Positions 45,043 through 56,461 of a stretch of 64,000 nucleotides of DNA are shown here, piece after piece. This stretch comes from Sanderia malayensis (lineage: Eukaryota > Cnidaria > Scyphozoa > Semaeostomeae > Pelagiidae). Under the pieces are notes generated by a model. That model had not been told where the DNA came from. It saw only the letters and a program-made list of their open reading frames with translations, and did not search any database. Made by a program: the position numbers and the translations under genes. Every line of letters starts with the position of its first letter. The stretch's first letter is position 1. The stretch spans positions 124,001 to 188,000 of the forward strand of contig RQOL01000729.1 in assembly GCA_013076295.1 (NCBI GenBank), given 5' to 3'.

Positions 45043-46463
45043 ATGAAGTTACTTTATTCTGTTTTGATCTGCTTGGCAGTTATACCTGCTGGCTACGCAA
45101 AGCACCCTGTAGTCGCCTCCTTCAACCAACACAATGATGATCAGGATGTGAAAGATGCTTTGAACAGTGTTTTAACAGAAGAGTACTCCGGAGATCTTGG
45201 ATTTTCATGGAGCAATTGTGGTAAGATATATTGCATTATAAAGCATTGTTATTGTAGTATGGGGTTGTGGGAAGATAAAGTAAGGAGAAAGAAAAAGTAT
45301 ACAGTATAGGCCTCAAACATGCTTTGGCAAGTCATTAAATTTTGTACTTTGTCGACCATCGTGTTGTAGTGTCATTGTGTCAACAAATATGTGTCAACCT
45401 GTGCTTTGTCCATGACAAGATTACAAAGTGTCATTGAGCAATACCCACCCAGAGGTCATGGGTTCAATCTATCCGCAATTAATTAATAATGGGGGCGGGC
45501 AGTGAGGTGCCAGGGTAAGGTGTGGCAATCAAAGGACCTCAACCACCTAACCCAACCGCAACATTCTTTGTTCGTGGTGGATAGACCTTTACCTTTGCAT
45601 AGTCACGCATATTTAATGGAAGCTCTGTTTTGTTTTAGGAAGTGGTTCAGATCCAATTGTTGTTCATTCTCTTGCTGTGAGTCCAGACCCAATTGAGATA
45701 CCTGGAAGTTTGAATTTTTCTGCTGATGTCACATTGATGCAAGATATTGTTGCCCCATCTTCCGTTGCATTGAAAGTTTATAAGAAGTTGTTTGGTGTTT
45801 TTGTTGAAGTTCCTTGCCTTGATAATTTTGGATCATGGTATACTATATTGTTATTTTCATTTAAATTTAAGGCTCCAAAGAGTCATGTGGTGCCCCAGGG
45901 TAATCAACCCTAACCCCTTCTCTTGTTACTGCTGTATAAATATACCATATATGAGTAGATCTTTAGTCAGGTTAAGTTGCAAAATCAAGCTTTAACCTAT
46001 GTCAGCTGTATAGCCACCAGAGCCCTCATCTCGACTATTTATTAGCAGATAACATTCCTTGCTTGCTTTCTTGCAATTTTTTTTTATATTTTTGTTTCAG
46101 TACTTATACAAACCCTTGTGCTCTATTGAGCAAAGTTAAATGTCCACCCGTGTTGGAGAAGTATGGTATAAATTGTCGCTGTCCACTGAAGAAGGCTGAA
46201 TACAAAGTTCCAGCAACTGTTCTCTCGATCCCTACCCTCCCAATACCTTCTTTCATTGAAAATGTAAGTTTTGGACATTTTATTCCATATTTTTTTAATT
46301 TTATGTAGTAAATTCACACTCATGCAGGTTATAAGTTGTATAAACACATGTATAATTAAAATGCAATTTGTTTCAGGGAGATTATAAAATTCAAGCCACC
46401 TTAATGAAAGGGTCTACAAGATTAGGATGCTATGAAATCAAAGCATCTCTGAAGAAAAAGTGA
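45043..46463 (+). CDS. GM2A: GM2 ganglioside activator (ML-domain lipid-transfer protein)
   Basis: Lysosomal cofactor that extracts GM2 from membranes for beta-hexosaminidase A. Four exons (45043-45220, 45639-45837, 46101-46263, 46377-46463) join in phase to 208 aa. A signal peptide (MKLLYSVLICLAVIPAGYA) and a 35-residue spacer precede an ML domain starting FSWSNCG. The order of family blocks matches vertebrate GM2A: DPIVVHSLAVSPDPIEIPG, KKLFGVFVEVPC, GSCTY, a Cys-rich segment with YGINCRCPLKKAEY, and C-terminal LGCYEIKASLKKK. Eight cysteines are present, enough for the four disulfides of the family. Two AATAAA signals follow at about 46.8-46.9 kb. Intron 1 contains a GGGTTCAATC box (about 45460) that resembles a tRNA B-box and may mark a SINE remnant. 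The paralogous prosaposin gene function next door supports the call. Confidence 0.93.
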
Positions 46464-47048
46464 AAACTTCCCATCTTCACAAGAGTTGACAAATTTACTG
46501 ATTAATTTTTGGCAAAATTTTTTTTGAAGACAAGTTAAATATTTTTAATTTTTAATCTTTATTTTTCTAATTCAACTTTTTTCTTTTTTATATGCTTTAC
46601 CTTGCATTGTATGTGCTTTGAAAATTCTTTCTTTTAAGATTTTAATTTTTATATGTTATAATTTATATTTTGTATACCATCAAAATCACATGTTTCAGAT
46701 ATCCATCTGTTGCCTTTCAACTCAAACGTGCCTTCCTCTGTTTATTTTCATTTCCATGTTGTGTGCAATTGCAGATCCAAGCAAAACAGAAAATAAATGC
46801 GAATTGTTTCCAATCATTGCTTTTGTTAATGCATACCATTGTTTTAATCAGCTAATAAATCTTTGAAATAAAATTAAGCGATTGATCATTTCATAGAAAT
46901 GTTTGCGATTTGAAAGCGTTTCTTTAATTTTCTTCAACTGCACTATTATCCTAAAAACAGAAGCATCAACAACGAATCAGAAGATGTTGTAATCAAACAT
47001 TGTTGAATATTGTTTGTGAAAAGAGAGGTTGAGGTTTTTATGTTTTCT
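46464..47048. other. convergent 3' region between GM2A and the secreted-protein gene
   Basis: Very AT-rich 3' UTR sequence of GM2A with AATAAA near 46790 and 46868, then the downstream side of the convergent minus-strand gene. No gene seen. Confidence 0.6.
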
Positions 47049-48343
47049 CTATACTTGAGTTACCTTTGGTTTTATAGCCGGTTTTGCTGGTGGTTTTGCG
47101 TGTGGCTTGGTGGCTTTTAGTTTGCTTGGCAATGGCTTAACAGCAGTCTCTTGCGAAGGTAAAGGTCCTGCGGCCGATACTCCCTCGTCGTTTTCATCAT
47201 CTTCCTTTTGTCTATCTTCAGATGTCAATGCTTCACCTTTGTATGTCTCCTTCTCCTTCTCAGCTTTGTTCAAATGCTGTCATTAGCAATCAATAATAAA
47301 TCAACCTCTTCGTTTCTATTAAAGCTTTTAACAACATGCAGTAAACACCCGCGTATAATAACCTGTGAATTCTGCAACCAGCCTATTGTTCAAATACAAT
47401 AGCCTATTGTCTCTCCTATTGTTTTGAGTAGGGATTTTAGCCTGAGAGGTTGTTAATTCACTGGTTCTTATATGCGGGTGTTTACTGTATTCATTTTGAA
47501 ACTACAATCACTATACTACAATAAGAAATATTGATATTTGGTTCTTACTTTTGCGAACTTATGTGCCTTCTTCTTCTTTTTCTTTCCATATGGAGTCGCA
47601 GCACACAGGCCATTGACGCAATAAGGTGTTGCTGGGTAGGCCTCACAATCAGCCTCAGTGGCACAGGCTGGGCCTGCCGGTGCTGGTACTGGGTATGGTG
47701 GCTCAGCAGGGTATGGTGGAGGATATGGTCCAGGGTATGGGGGAGGGTATGGGGCGGGTGCAGGGTATGGGGCGGGTGCGGGTGCGGGTGCAGGATATGG
47801 CTCGGGTGCAGGTGGGGGATATGGTTCGGGTGCAGGTGCGGGATATGGTGCGGGCGCGGGATATGGTGGTGGTGCTGGTGGTGGATATTCCTAACAAACA
47901 AAGTAACCTAACTTTAGATTACACAAGAAAAAATACGTTACCAAAGAAATGAATATTATTGTTATTAATTTCATAATACCAGATCCTGTTCTTTCACTGC
48001 CTTGTGTCGCTTTTTCGCCTCCTAATAAATAAAGCATAAGCAAATTTCAAGGCCATGAAATAGTTTTCGTTCCACTTTACGGCCATCATCTTAAAATGTT
48101 TTTCATTGTCTTTCCAGGTATAAAACTTAACGCGGGATTTTGCCGAGATCAAATGATTTCTTAAGATTCCCTTTAGACATTGAGAGTTCAATAAAGGATC
48201 AGGTAAAACAATAAACTCTATGCTTTAGAATGTAACAGTCAGTAATCTTCAATTACATCTTTCTTACAAGCTAAACAAATAAAAGTTCTTACCGTCAGAG
48301 TTGACGCGACAACCAAAAGAAGGATGAAAGTTAATTTCATCAT
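47049..48343 (-). CDS. secreted Pro/Tyr/Ala-rich protein with four-Cys module
   Basis: Four exons (48293-48343, 47980-48021, 47549-47890, 47049-47276) join in phase to about 220 aa. Two adjacent ATGs open a signal peptide (MMKLTFILLLVVASTLT). Exon 2 is a short basic segment (EAKKRHKAVKEQDL). Exon 3 has repeats of PYPAPAP/PPPY type, then C-x5-C-x8-C-x4-C ending YCVNGLCAATPYGKKKKKK. Exon 4 is charged (Lys/Glu/Asp), then Lys/Pro-rich. The same module and the same exon 1-2 pattern occur in the gene at 49417-51601, so the two are paralogs. A splice acceptor (cttttcag) lies about 20 nt upstream of the ATG, suggesting a 5' UTR intron or trans-splicing. I do not recognise the family. Composition suggests an extracellular matrix, mucus or adhesive component, or a peptide precursor. 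Function unknown. Confidence 0.75.
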
Positions 48344-49416
48344 TTTTGACCAGTGCACAGTAATCTGAAAAGTAGTTAAAAAGAACCACGAATTTTATGA
48401 AACGCATTTTTTACCTCCCTAACCGATGTCACAACCAAAGAGCATAAACAGTTTATTAATCCATTACGTTAATCTAAACATCGTTTGAAGAAGCTATAGT
48501 GTTATAAACAAGTATAATGAACCAACAATTGCAAAAGCTAATAGATATGAATACGATAGATGGGTAGATATAAGTTACCTTTTTCTCTTGACTAGCTGCT
48601 ACCACTGGCTTCTCTAATGTGTTTTAGAAGATTGCTGTTTTGACTTATTGGCACGTTGGATGCCAACGGGCTAATGTAAGGTGATTGAGCAATTCGACTA
48701 ACAAACAGGTAGGTTGACATTTTCATTGAAAGAATATTTCAAAGTGTAGCACACTCACAAATATGTTTACGCCAATAATCATCTGCCTTGCCATAGCCTG
48801 CTTGTTGTTCATAGAATATTTGTGCACTTGTTCAGTCAAGATTTACATGACTCCACCAGTCTGCAATTTATTCTTGATCTTTCCCCGCGGAAGCATATTT
48901 TCATTTTTCTCGTATTTTTCATTGAAACTCTGTAAGAACAACTCATAAATGAATAAAAACAACTTTAAACATGAAAACCAAAGCTATAACTGTCGACTGC
49001 TGTTTTGTTTGAGTTGCTGCTAAAGCCACCACAAGGACAAAACAACAAAAGGCGAATAGCAAATACCATGATGCAATGCTTCAATAACATTTTGAATTAA
49101 CCCCTTTCCTTTTGACAACAAGCAACTCAACTTTTTTGGACAGTTTATAATTTTTCATTCATGTTCAGAAATCCTTCAGAAATAATTAATTTACCATGAA
49201 GCTATTGTTGTTAAGGTATATTATTTTTCCTTCTATGTATGTGTTTGAAACTGTGTTCATACTTAAATTAAGCATTTGTTAAACATAGTGTAATTGCATA
49301 GTCTAAGTGCATAGGCCATTTTTTACATTGTTCTTCTTGCGTGAGCTTAATTATATAATCGTGCATCGTCTTGAACAACAATTGTTCACGTCAAATTTAA
49401 TTTATTCCAATTTGAT
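48344..49416. other. intergenic between the two four-Cys paralogs
   Basis: 5' side of the first secreted gene, including a candidate acceptor at about 48364 for a 5' UTR intron, and 3' side of the second. A 61-codon plus-strand frame at 48763 starts with a hydrophobic stretch but has no further support. No third four-Cys module was found. Confidence 0.5.
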
Positions 49417-51601
49417 TTATTCTTGTTTTGGTTTCTTATTCTTCTTCTGCTTTTTGCTTTTCTTCTTGCTTTTTGGCTTTTCCTTTTTTCCCTGTGGAGT
49501 TGCTGCGCAGAAACCATTGACGCAGAACTTCAGAGGCGAGTTTACGCAATCGTCATTTGTTTGACAAGGCTGTTGTTGTTGTGGTTGTGGTTGTTGTTGC
49601 TGCTGTTGTTCTGGTGCTTGTTGTTGTTGTTGTGGTGGTGGTTGTGTTGTTTGTTGTTGTTGTTGTGGTGGCTGTGTTGTTTGTTGTGCACTTTGGGTTG
49701 GCTGTGTCACTTGGGTGTTTTGTTGGTCAGCATTTGGATCAGCATTTTGATCAGCAGGCTTTAAATTGTGAAAAGCATCAATAAGTTTCCTTGATAATAT
49801 TAGCATCAGCTATTGTTATCTATTCTATCTACCAACTCTCTGACGTTTGAAGGTTATGAACCTCATTCATTTGATATTTATACGAATATTCTATTATTAT
49901 ATTATATTTACGCTGTCTGAACTTACAACTTCTTGCTTCTCTTGTTCCTCCTCTTCTTCATCATCTTGCTTTTCGTCCTTTTCAACTTCATTTCTTGCCT
50001 TGCTTCCTTCTTGGTTCTAAGAAACGCAAGGTACTAATTGTAATTTGGCTTCATCTTACTCTCTACAGCCTATAGATTGAAATGTTGGTTTAAACACTAC
50101 GTCTGTTGCATTGCACACTATTTTCACACCACTATATTTACAATTCATATTTGTTTTACTGCTTATTAATTTGGGAAAATGGAAGATTGTCACCTCTTTT
50201 ACATTTATTCCTTCTGGAGCTTCATCATCATCTTTTTCTTCACCAACGGCTGAAGATACGTCTTCATCTTTTAACTCATCTTCATTTTCTTGTAAGTTCT
50301 ACAATGGCAACAAAGAAAATATATTTCAATTATATTTCAATCAATCCATCAGACTTTGCAACTGCAGCATATATTTATTGTCTTTGATTGTAGGCAAAGA
50401 CTTTGATGCTCCATCCTTTCAATTCATCAATATGGCAATGTTCTTCTTTTTGAGACTTCACTATTTTATTCACCGTTCCACCACCAACTTTTCATCCACA
50501 GAATCCACTCTACCATGCCCATCCAAAACATTCAAAACGATTGCTTTCTTTGTCCTTTATTCTTTGGGGGCAGGGGGGGATTTTGGATGTTTCACGATCT
50601 CGGTACATAGTTTACCTCCATTTGACTTTTTTCTTAACCAGCACACATCGCCAATCTACATTCCTTATTCCAAACACGACCATATGTCGCTAAAAATATT
50701 CAGTTTTAGCTCATTCAATGTTTTGGACTTACATCGGCATATTTATTGGCCTTCTTTCTGATCTTTTTCGCTGCCTTTTTCTTGCCATTTGGTGTCGCTG
50801 CACAAAATCCGTTAAAGCAATATGGCAGTCCAGGTACGTCAACACAGTCATTGTGATCTGCACAAGGTGGTGGTGTTTCGGGCTCTGGAGGAGGGACAGG
50901 CTCTGGAAGAGGGATGGCCTCTGGAGGTGGGACAGGCTCTGGAGGTGGTGGTGGTACATATGGGTATGGATATGGGTATGGTGCTGGTGGTGGTGGTGGT
51001 GGTGGTGGTGGCTCAGGTGCTGGCTCCGGTGGTGGTGGTGGTGGTGGATCTGGTGCTGGCTCCGGTGCAGGTGGTGGCTCTGGTGGTGGCTGTCAAAGAG
51101 AAACATTTCGCCTTCAGAATTGAATGCTCTCTTCTCGCTTACTCTTTATTAAGATTCTGTTGCTTTTCTATTTCTTCTCTTCACACCTGCTTCATATCCA
51201 CGTTCATCTTCAGTTTTTATGAAGTTTTTGTGATAATAAATGCTGTTCTTCAATATGTGTTTTGAAATTTTTCAGTCCATTTTATCATTTTAATTTCATT
51301 GCCAACTGCATTCTATTTATGGTATATCCACTTATGACGACTTAGTAAAACTAGAAGCAAGCTACGTTAAGTTTGTTGTGAACAAATTTAAAAACTTACC
51401 AGCTCTTGTTTTTCCTTACTCTTCACATGCTTCTTTGCGATGTGCTTGGCTTCCTAAAAAACAAATTCAATGAAGAGTAATTTTTTGGAGAATAAATATT
51501 TTCTACATAAAGACAAATAAGAGAGCTTAAAGTTTTACATAATTCCTTACCAATGATGCCACAATTAAAGCAAGAACACAAATGAGTAGTAATCGTGCCA
51601 T
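49417..51601 (-). CDS. secreted low-complexity protein with two four-Cys modules
   Basis: Six coding exons (51551-51601, 51400-51453, 50733-51089, 50194-50298, 49927-50016, 49417-49758), all ending in phase 0, give 332 aa. Exon 1 is a 17-residue signal peptide (MARLLLICVLALIVASL), the same length as in the neighbouring paralog. Exon 2 is basic (EAKHIAKKHVKSKEKQEL). Exon 3 is Pro/Glu-rich with PYPYPYPY, then module 1 (CADHNDC ... YCFNGFCAATPNGKKK). Exons 4 and 5 are strongly acidic. Exon 6 is Gln/Pro/Thr-rich, then module 2 (CQTNDDC ... FCVNGFCAATPQGKK) and a Lys-rich end. The module appears duplicated within the gene. A further spliced exon upstream (51951-52017) is probably 5' UTR. No named domain recognised. 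A secreted structural, adhesive or antimicrobial-precursor role is conceivable but not shown. Confidence 0.76.
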
Positions 51602-54600
51602 TGTTGAATCTGAAAGAAATCGCAATCTCGTTAAATACTTTGGCAAATATTCTACGACGCACTTTAAAAGCTATATTTTTAAGCCATGCATCTTGAATCA
51701 GCAATAAACTTTCATCGATAGTTTATATGAACTTGATAAATCTTCTCACGTATTTAGAATAATGTAGTATTGTACATTTTCTTTATGTTTATAATGCAGG
51801 CTTTTGTGTCAACATTTGGAAATTTGATACATTTTAGAATGCTACCTTACCATCGTACAATGTTAAAATTGTTACAACTTACAAAACAGAAGAACATGCA
51901 ACAAGATGAGAAGTGTGAAAAATGTTGCCAGGTCATTTGAGATGACTTACCTTACCAAATCTCCCAAGCTTCTTGAGTCGTCTGGTAAGCTGATGTTCAG
52001 ATTCCGTCTATTTGAAATGGACAGAGTGTCATGACCCATGATAGGTTATGTGGCAACAAATCAACAGGTAAATAGCCAACGAGAAAAAACATTTTTGCCA
52101 AATGTCATCCAATCTGGTGGTATTTATGGATATTTATAATCTTTCATGAAAACAAGCGTGAACTTAAGAGCAAAGGTACGTTCATTACGTGATCGAAAGC
52201 TATTCAACATATGTTCTTTAAATCATGCAAGGGCTTGACGTTCTTCAAAACAACTGGCTCAAAGTGCTTTGAAGTGTTTGTGAGGGCGACCGCTGGTGTA
52301 TATCTGTATACAATTGCATTGTACATGTGTCTGTAGCATTGATAATCAGCCACCATAGACTCTTAAAGCATCGCGACCATTTTCGTTTTATTTGCTTGGA
52401 TATTTTGCTCCAAAAACTGAAGCACAGTCAAAATAGATCTATATTACATCCCTAAGTTTAACAAAGTATGGGTCGTTATAAGTTAATTGTAGATAGCACG
52501 TTTCTTAAAAGAGGAACTTAAAATTATCCCGTTCTGTAAATTATTGCTTTTCACACAACATAAGGCCATTTTTAGTACCCTTGTTAAGATATTTTACTCA
52601 GCTCAAAAATTCAAAATATGGCCATATTCTATTTCGGTTGGTAAACAGTACTTTTGGATGCCATTTTTTTAGACATGATATTGAAGTTCGTATGCTACCT
52701 CGAATATCATTTCACATGTCGGGACAACTTTAAGCCTTCTCTTTGCCTGTGTATTTCGCCCATAAAGGCTGAGTTTATTTGCAATATGGCTCTCCTGTAA
52801 GATAATGTCTGTGAAAGTTTTGCATGAGCACCCTGTGAATTACTCCCGCGCGTTTTCTCGAATTTCCGCGAATTGCCAACATCCGGGATATGTGAATGAG
52901 GCGACAATGGAATACTGATCAAGTTTTTTGTCAGCTGTTTGAATGAGGCAGAAAGATTGAAGGCAAAATAATTTTTCTCGGCCATTTTCCGTGCTTTCAA
53001 CACCGTAAACAGAGGAATAAATTGCTTTATTACAGTTTAATGAACTAAAAGAAGTCAAAAGGCGTGAATTTTTCGCTTGTTGCTGCAGGAAACCTCGCAA
53101 TTTTATCCACTCAAAGGCCTAAAGATCATTCCGTCTTGAGCGCTTTCCATTGCGCCGATAAGTTCAAGGTAAGTTTATGTTTTATGTCCATAAATTGCAG
53201 CGTAATAACTCAAGAATGTCAATATACCAAGTTTTCGTCCACTCTAAAGCCTAAAAATACAAAAAGTTTCACACAATTTCGAAGTTTTATCTAGATATTT
53301 CAATTTCTTTTGACCACAATAAGCTTGACGTGGCTCCAACTCGCACAGTGACATTAGTCAAAACAAAAAATTCTTTTGTTTGTCACATACTTGTTGTTTG
53401 CTTGAAAAGGGAAAAACAAAATAATAAAGTAATAGCCTTTTCCCAACTCGATAATAAATCATATTTTATGTCTGACTTTATCTCCTTGAGGTTATGATTA
53501 ATATTTGGTTTTATTAACCTTGACATTGCCCAAAGAAATTTATTTGGCCCTCATCAACTTTTCCCTGGGGTGTTAACGACACCTTTTGTTTAAGGATACC
53601 ACAATTCTCCGAGTTAGATATATTGTGTTTAAAAACTGTAATTGTTTTTAAAATGGAAGAATTGAAGAATGGAAACCATGATAATTACATTGAATATCAC
53701 AAATTTATCACAAGCAAACATAGTAATTGATAGTATATTGTAAAATTGCGGGATATTGGCTCTCTAATTTTGAGACAAGGGTAAGAAACATATATACATA
53801 TGTTAAATATATATAAATGCAACAAATTTTATAGGTATTTTTCTTATTTAAAGGTTTGTTTTTATTATGCTGGCTGAGTTGTTTGAATTGAATGCTTGAA
53901 TCTGTGCAATGAGTAAATAGATGAAATTTATGAATACAACAATTTAAAAAAACAAAACCACGGTTTAAAAATACGTAAAACAAAGCTTTTCACATCTAAA
54001 TTAAATTTATCAGATTTCCCTCCCTTGTTCTGTTTTCAAATAAGATCCAATTTGGCATAACATCACAGTCACGTGTCTATGCAAACTCTGTTAATTGCTA
54101 AAATAAAGACTCAGGAACGGAATGTATCACGGAATGGGATTATTGAGGTTTTGTATAACAAGAGATTTTCATTGCTCCTGCTGATAAAACACGGCCAGCA
54201 GAGATTTGCAGTATTTCATTTTAAATCACTCTGCTTTGAAAATGCACCTTTTGCTAGCGCTTTGTGTTTTGATAATTAGGCCATTTAAATTCCTCGTAAT
54301 GTTTGGTCTCTTTATTCACAATCTACCGCGTTTCCTCCTGACACACCGTGAAGCAAAGATGACGTAAATGATTGCTAATTAGATATACTTTATTGCTAAT
54401 CTGCGTAGGTTTTCTTGCAAACATTTAACAACCCATTGCGTTAGTCGATTGTTTGACGCAAATATTGTGCAAGAATCAGACAATTTAGTTAAGTTACAAT
54501 GACAAATTATTCACCCACACACTCGACTCGAAAGCATTGTCGAAAGTAGCTTTAATTAAGAGCGAGGCTAGTGGCTTTAATTAAGAGCGAGGCTAATCAA

Positions 54601-55870
54601 TGATGGTTACACTTACAAGTTAATGCAAATACTGAATGTTATACAATTTAGTTTCAGCTCTAAGACAGTGTACTAAAGGAATCACCTAACACTGGTTTAT
54701 TTAGCATATTTGGTGGATGGGTGAATAATTAGCATATTTGAAAATACAGCAAGTGGATAATTGTTTGGAAATGAATGTGGGTGCACACCTATTTTTGAGC
54801 CACATTGCACCTCGTTTATTGTAGTTGGAGTTCCGTGGCTCAGACACCCGAACACCGGATGCGTAGGAGCGTATCAAAAAGTAGGGAGGAGCACGTGTCT
54901 CTCTCTAGGTCATCTGGCTCCTATGCAATTGCCAAGCACAGACACTGCTCTGCATTAGCGACGGAAAAGAGTTGTAAAATCAGTCGCTTGAATGTGAATT
55001 ACTGCTGAGTATTGGCTGAATATCAATTGATATTTCTAATCTAGGTATCCTGTTGAAGGAAGCAGTTTTTAGGCATTGTTAAATACAGTGCGATATTAAT
55101 TATTAATCAAGCAACGCAGGTTTACTATGAATTGAACTGATCCATCTTTTCATGTAAACACGTTTTATTGTCAACTCTCTTGCTGCTGGTGCCCGTTCAG
55201 CTATTCTATTCTAACGCAGCCTATTCGCTCGCACAGTCAATCAAGATTTCTGTATTATTATTTTGCGAACCTTTTCGTTTATTTGCTTCTTCTTGTTGTT
55301 ATTTGCCGTGTTGTTGCTGCAGGATTTACCCAACTCAGAAGGCAAGTATGCCCGTCCATGATTATTTCAGCTTGCTTGTCGCTTTATTAGCGAAGATTTC
55401 AAGACAAAAATCAACCATTATTTTTGTGTTTTATGTTTTAAATGCCCCGAATCGAAAGGCTTTATTTTCAAATATTTCCAATGCATTTTATCATCGGCTA
55501 TATGAGTTATCGAGAAATGTTAATACAGATTGCGTGTATTGGGTCTTTAGTTTTGCCAGCCAATGTTTACTGATGTTATTGCAGGCTTTTTCACGTTTTT
55601 CGTGTCACGAGAGACTGCTAAATGTTGTGTTGTGTTGTTCTTCGATATGTGCGATAACTGCAACTTCAATTTGAATTCAACAATTGTCTAAAAGTATGAT
55701 GTTTATTGGGCATCATTTTATCGAATCTTATTGTATCGACCTGAACAACAGATTGATTGGTTGATTCTCGAGCGCTTGACTGATTAGTGATTGATGATTC
55801 ACGTTGATCAATTGTTCTTCTTTGTTATATTTACAGTTGGCTCCGAGGAACAAACCATCCAAGATATAAG
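51602..55870. other. 4.3-kb stretch without a recognised coding gene
   Basis: Contains a candidate 5' UTR exon of the gene at 49417-51601 (51951-52017, bounded by AATAG and GTAAGT on the minus strand). A small CpG-rich patch lies at about 52845-52890. An exon-like plus-strand segment ends with AAG-GTAAGT near 53168. A 25-bp tandem repeat is at 54547-54595 (ctttaattaagagcgaggct), and a less AT-rich patch with E-box CACGTG lies near 54890. A plus-strand splice acceptor at 55836 belongs to the BTG 5' UTR. The long open frame at 55168-55674 has no ATG start. Confidence 0.5.
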
Positions 55871-56461
55871 ATGACGAACACAAGCTCTGGAAGTGTGAAG
55901 AAGTCCTTGCCCAATCAGAAGCAGAGACGAAAGACCGACACCCGAAAGCCGAAGTCACGAATGAAGAGACGAAGCTCAAGCACCGAAACACCCCCAACAA
56001 CAACAACAACAGGTACTTCATGTACGAATGAGTCGTGTGATGAAATCGACATTGCTGTTGATTTCTTTCTCTCCCTGATTCAAAAGCAACGACTCCATGA
56101 AGATGTCGTTTTGGAGAACTTCTCCAACCGCCTATCCGAAGAGCTGCGCAGCAAATTCAAAGGCCACTGGTATCCAGAGACGCCAGACAAAGGCAGTGGT
56201 TATCGTTGCATTCGAGTGAACAGTGTCAAATCCGATTCACTCGTTCAAAAGATCGCTGAAGATACTGGCGTTGCCAGGATCCGTGATTCCCTGCCTGCAG
56301 AATTGACGCTGTGGATTGACCCCGGAGAGGTGAGTTATAGAATTGGTGAGGAAGGCTCAATATGTCGTCATTATCATGCTGCCACTGAGCAACCTCGTAC
56401 TGAGCAGGTGAAAAAAATATTGACCAGACCGAGGTCAGGTTCAGATGACTCAGTGCTTTGA
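55871..56461 (+). CDS. BTG: BTG/Tob-family antiproliferative protein
   Basis: An APRO-family adaptor that recruits the CAF1/CNOT7 deadenylase and restrains proliferation. The coding region is a single exon of 196 aa. Residues 1-50 are basic and Ser/Thr-rich, unusual compared with vertebrate BTG1/2. The BTG domain spans about 58-168, with Box A (GHWYPETPDKGSGYRCIRVN, 99-118) and Box B (LPAELTLWIDPGEVSYRIGE, starting at 141, then EGSICRHY), both near-canonical. The short C-terminus resembles BTG1/2 and lacks the long Tob tail. A splice acceptor (tttacag, ending 55836) precedes the ATG by 34 nt, so the 5' UTR is spliced. A GTGAGT inside Box B codes for VSY and is read through. The long 3' UTR region is AT-rich, in keeping with an unstable immediate-early-type mRNA. 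Confidence 0.92.
   Translation: MTNTSSGSVKKSLPNQKQRRKTDTRKPKSRMKRRSSSTETPPTTTTTGTSCTNESCDEIDIAVDFFLSLIQKQRLHEDVVLENFSNRLSEELRSKFKGHWYPETPDKGSGYRCIRVNSVKSDSLVQKIAEDTGVARIRDSLPAELTLWIDPGEVSYRIGEEGSICRHYHAATEQPRTEQVKKILTRPRSGSDDSVL

Noticed and set aside
47658..47894. Gly/Tyr/Ala-rich plus-strand frame resembling a silk or glycine-rich protein
   Set aside because: It is the antisense of the Pro/Tyr/Ala-rich exon 47549-47890, which has splice sites, a signal peptide exon and a Cys module on the minus strand. The same applies to the Gly-rich frame at 50914-51123.
48763..48948. 61-codon frame with a hydrophobic start, possible small secreted peptide
   Set aside because: No splice, family or composition support; hydrophobic frames are common in T-rich sequence.
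55168..55674. 168-codon open frame upstream of BTG
   Set aside because: It begins with TTG rather than ATG, has no domain resemblance, and lies in the probable BTG 5' UTR/intron.
56330..56345. GTGAGT donor-like site inside BTG
   Set aside because: Reading through gives the conserved Box B residues GEVSYRIG without interruption.
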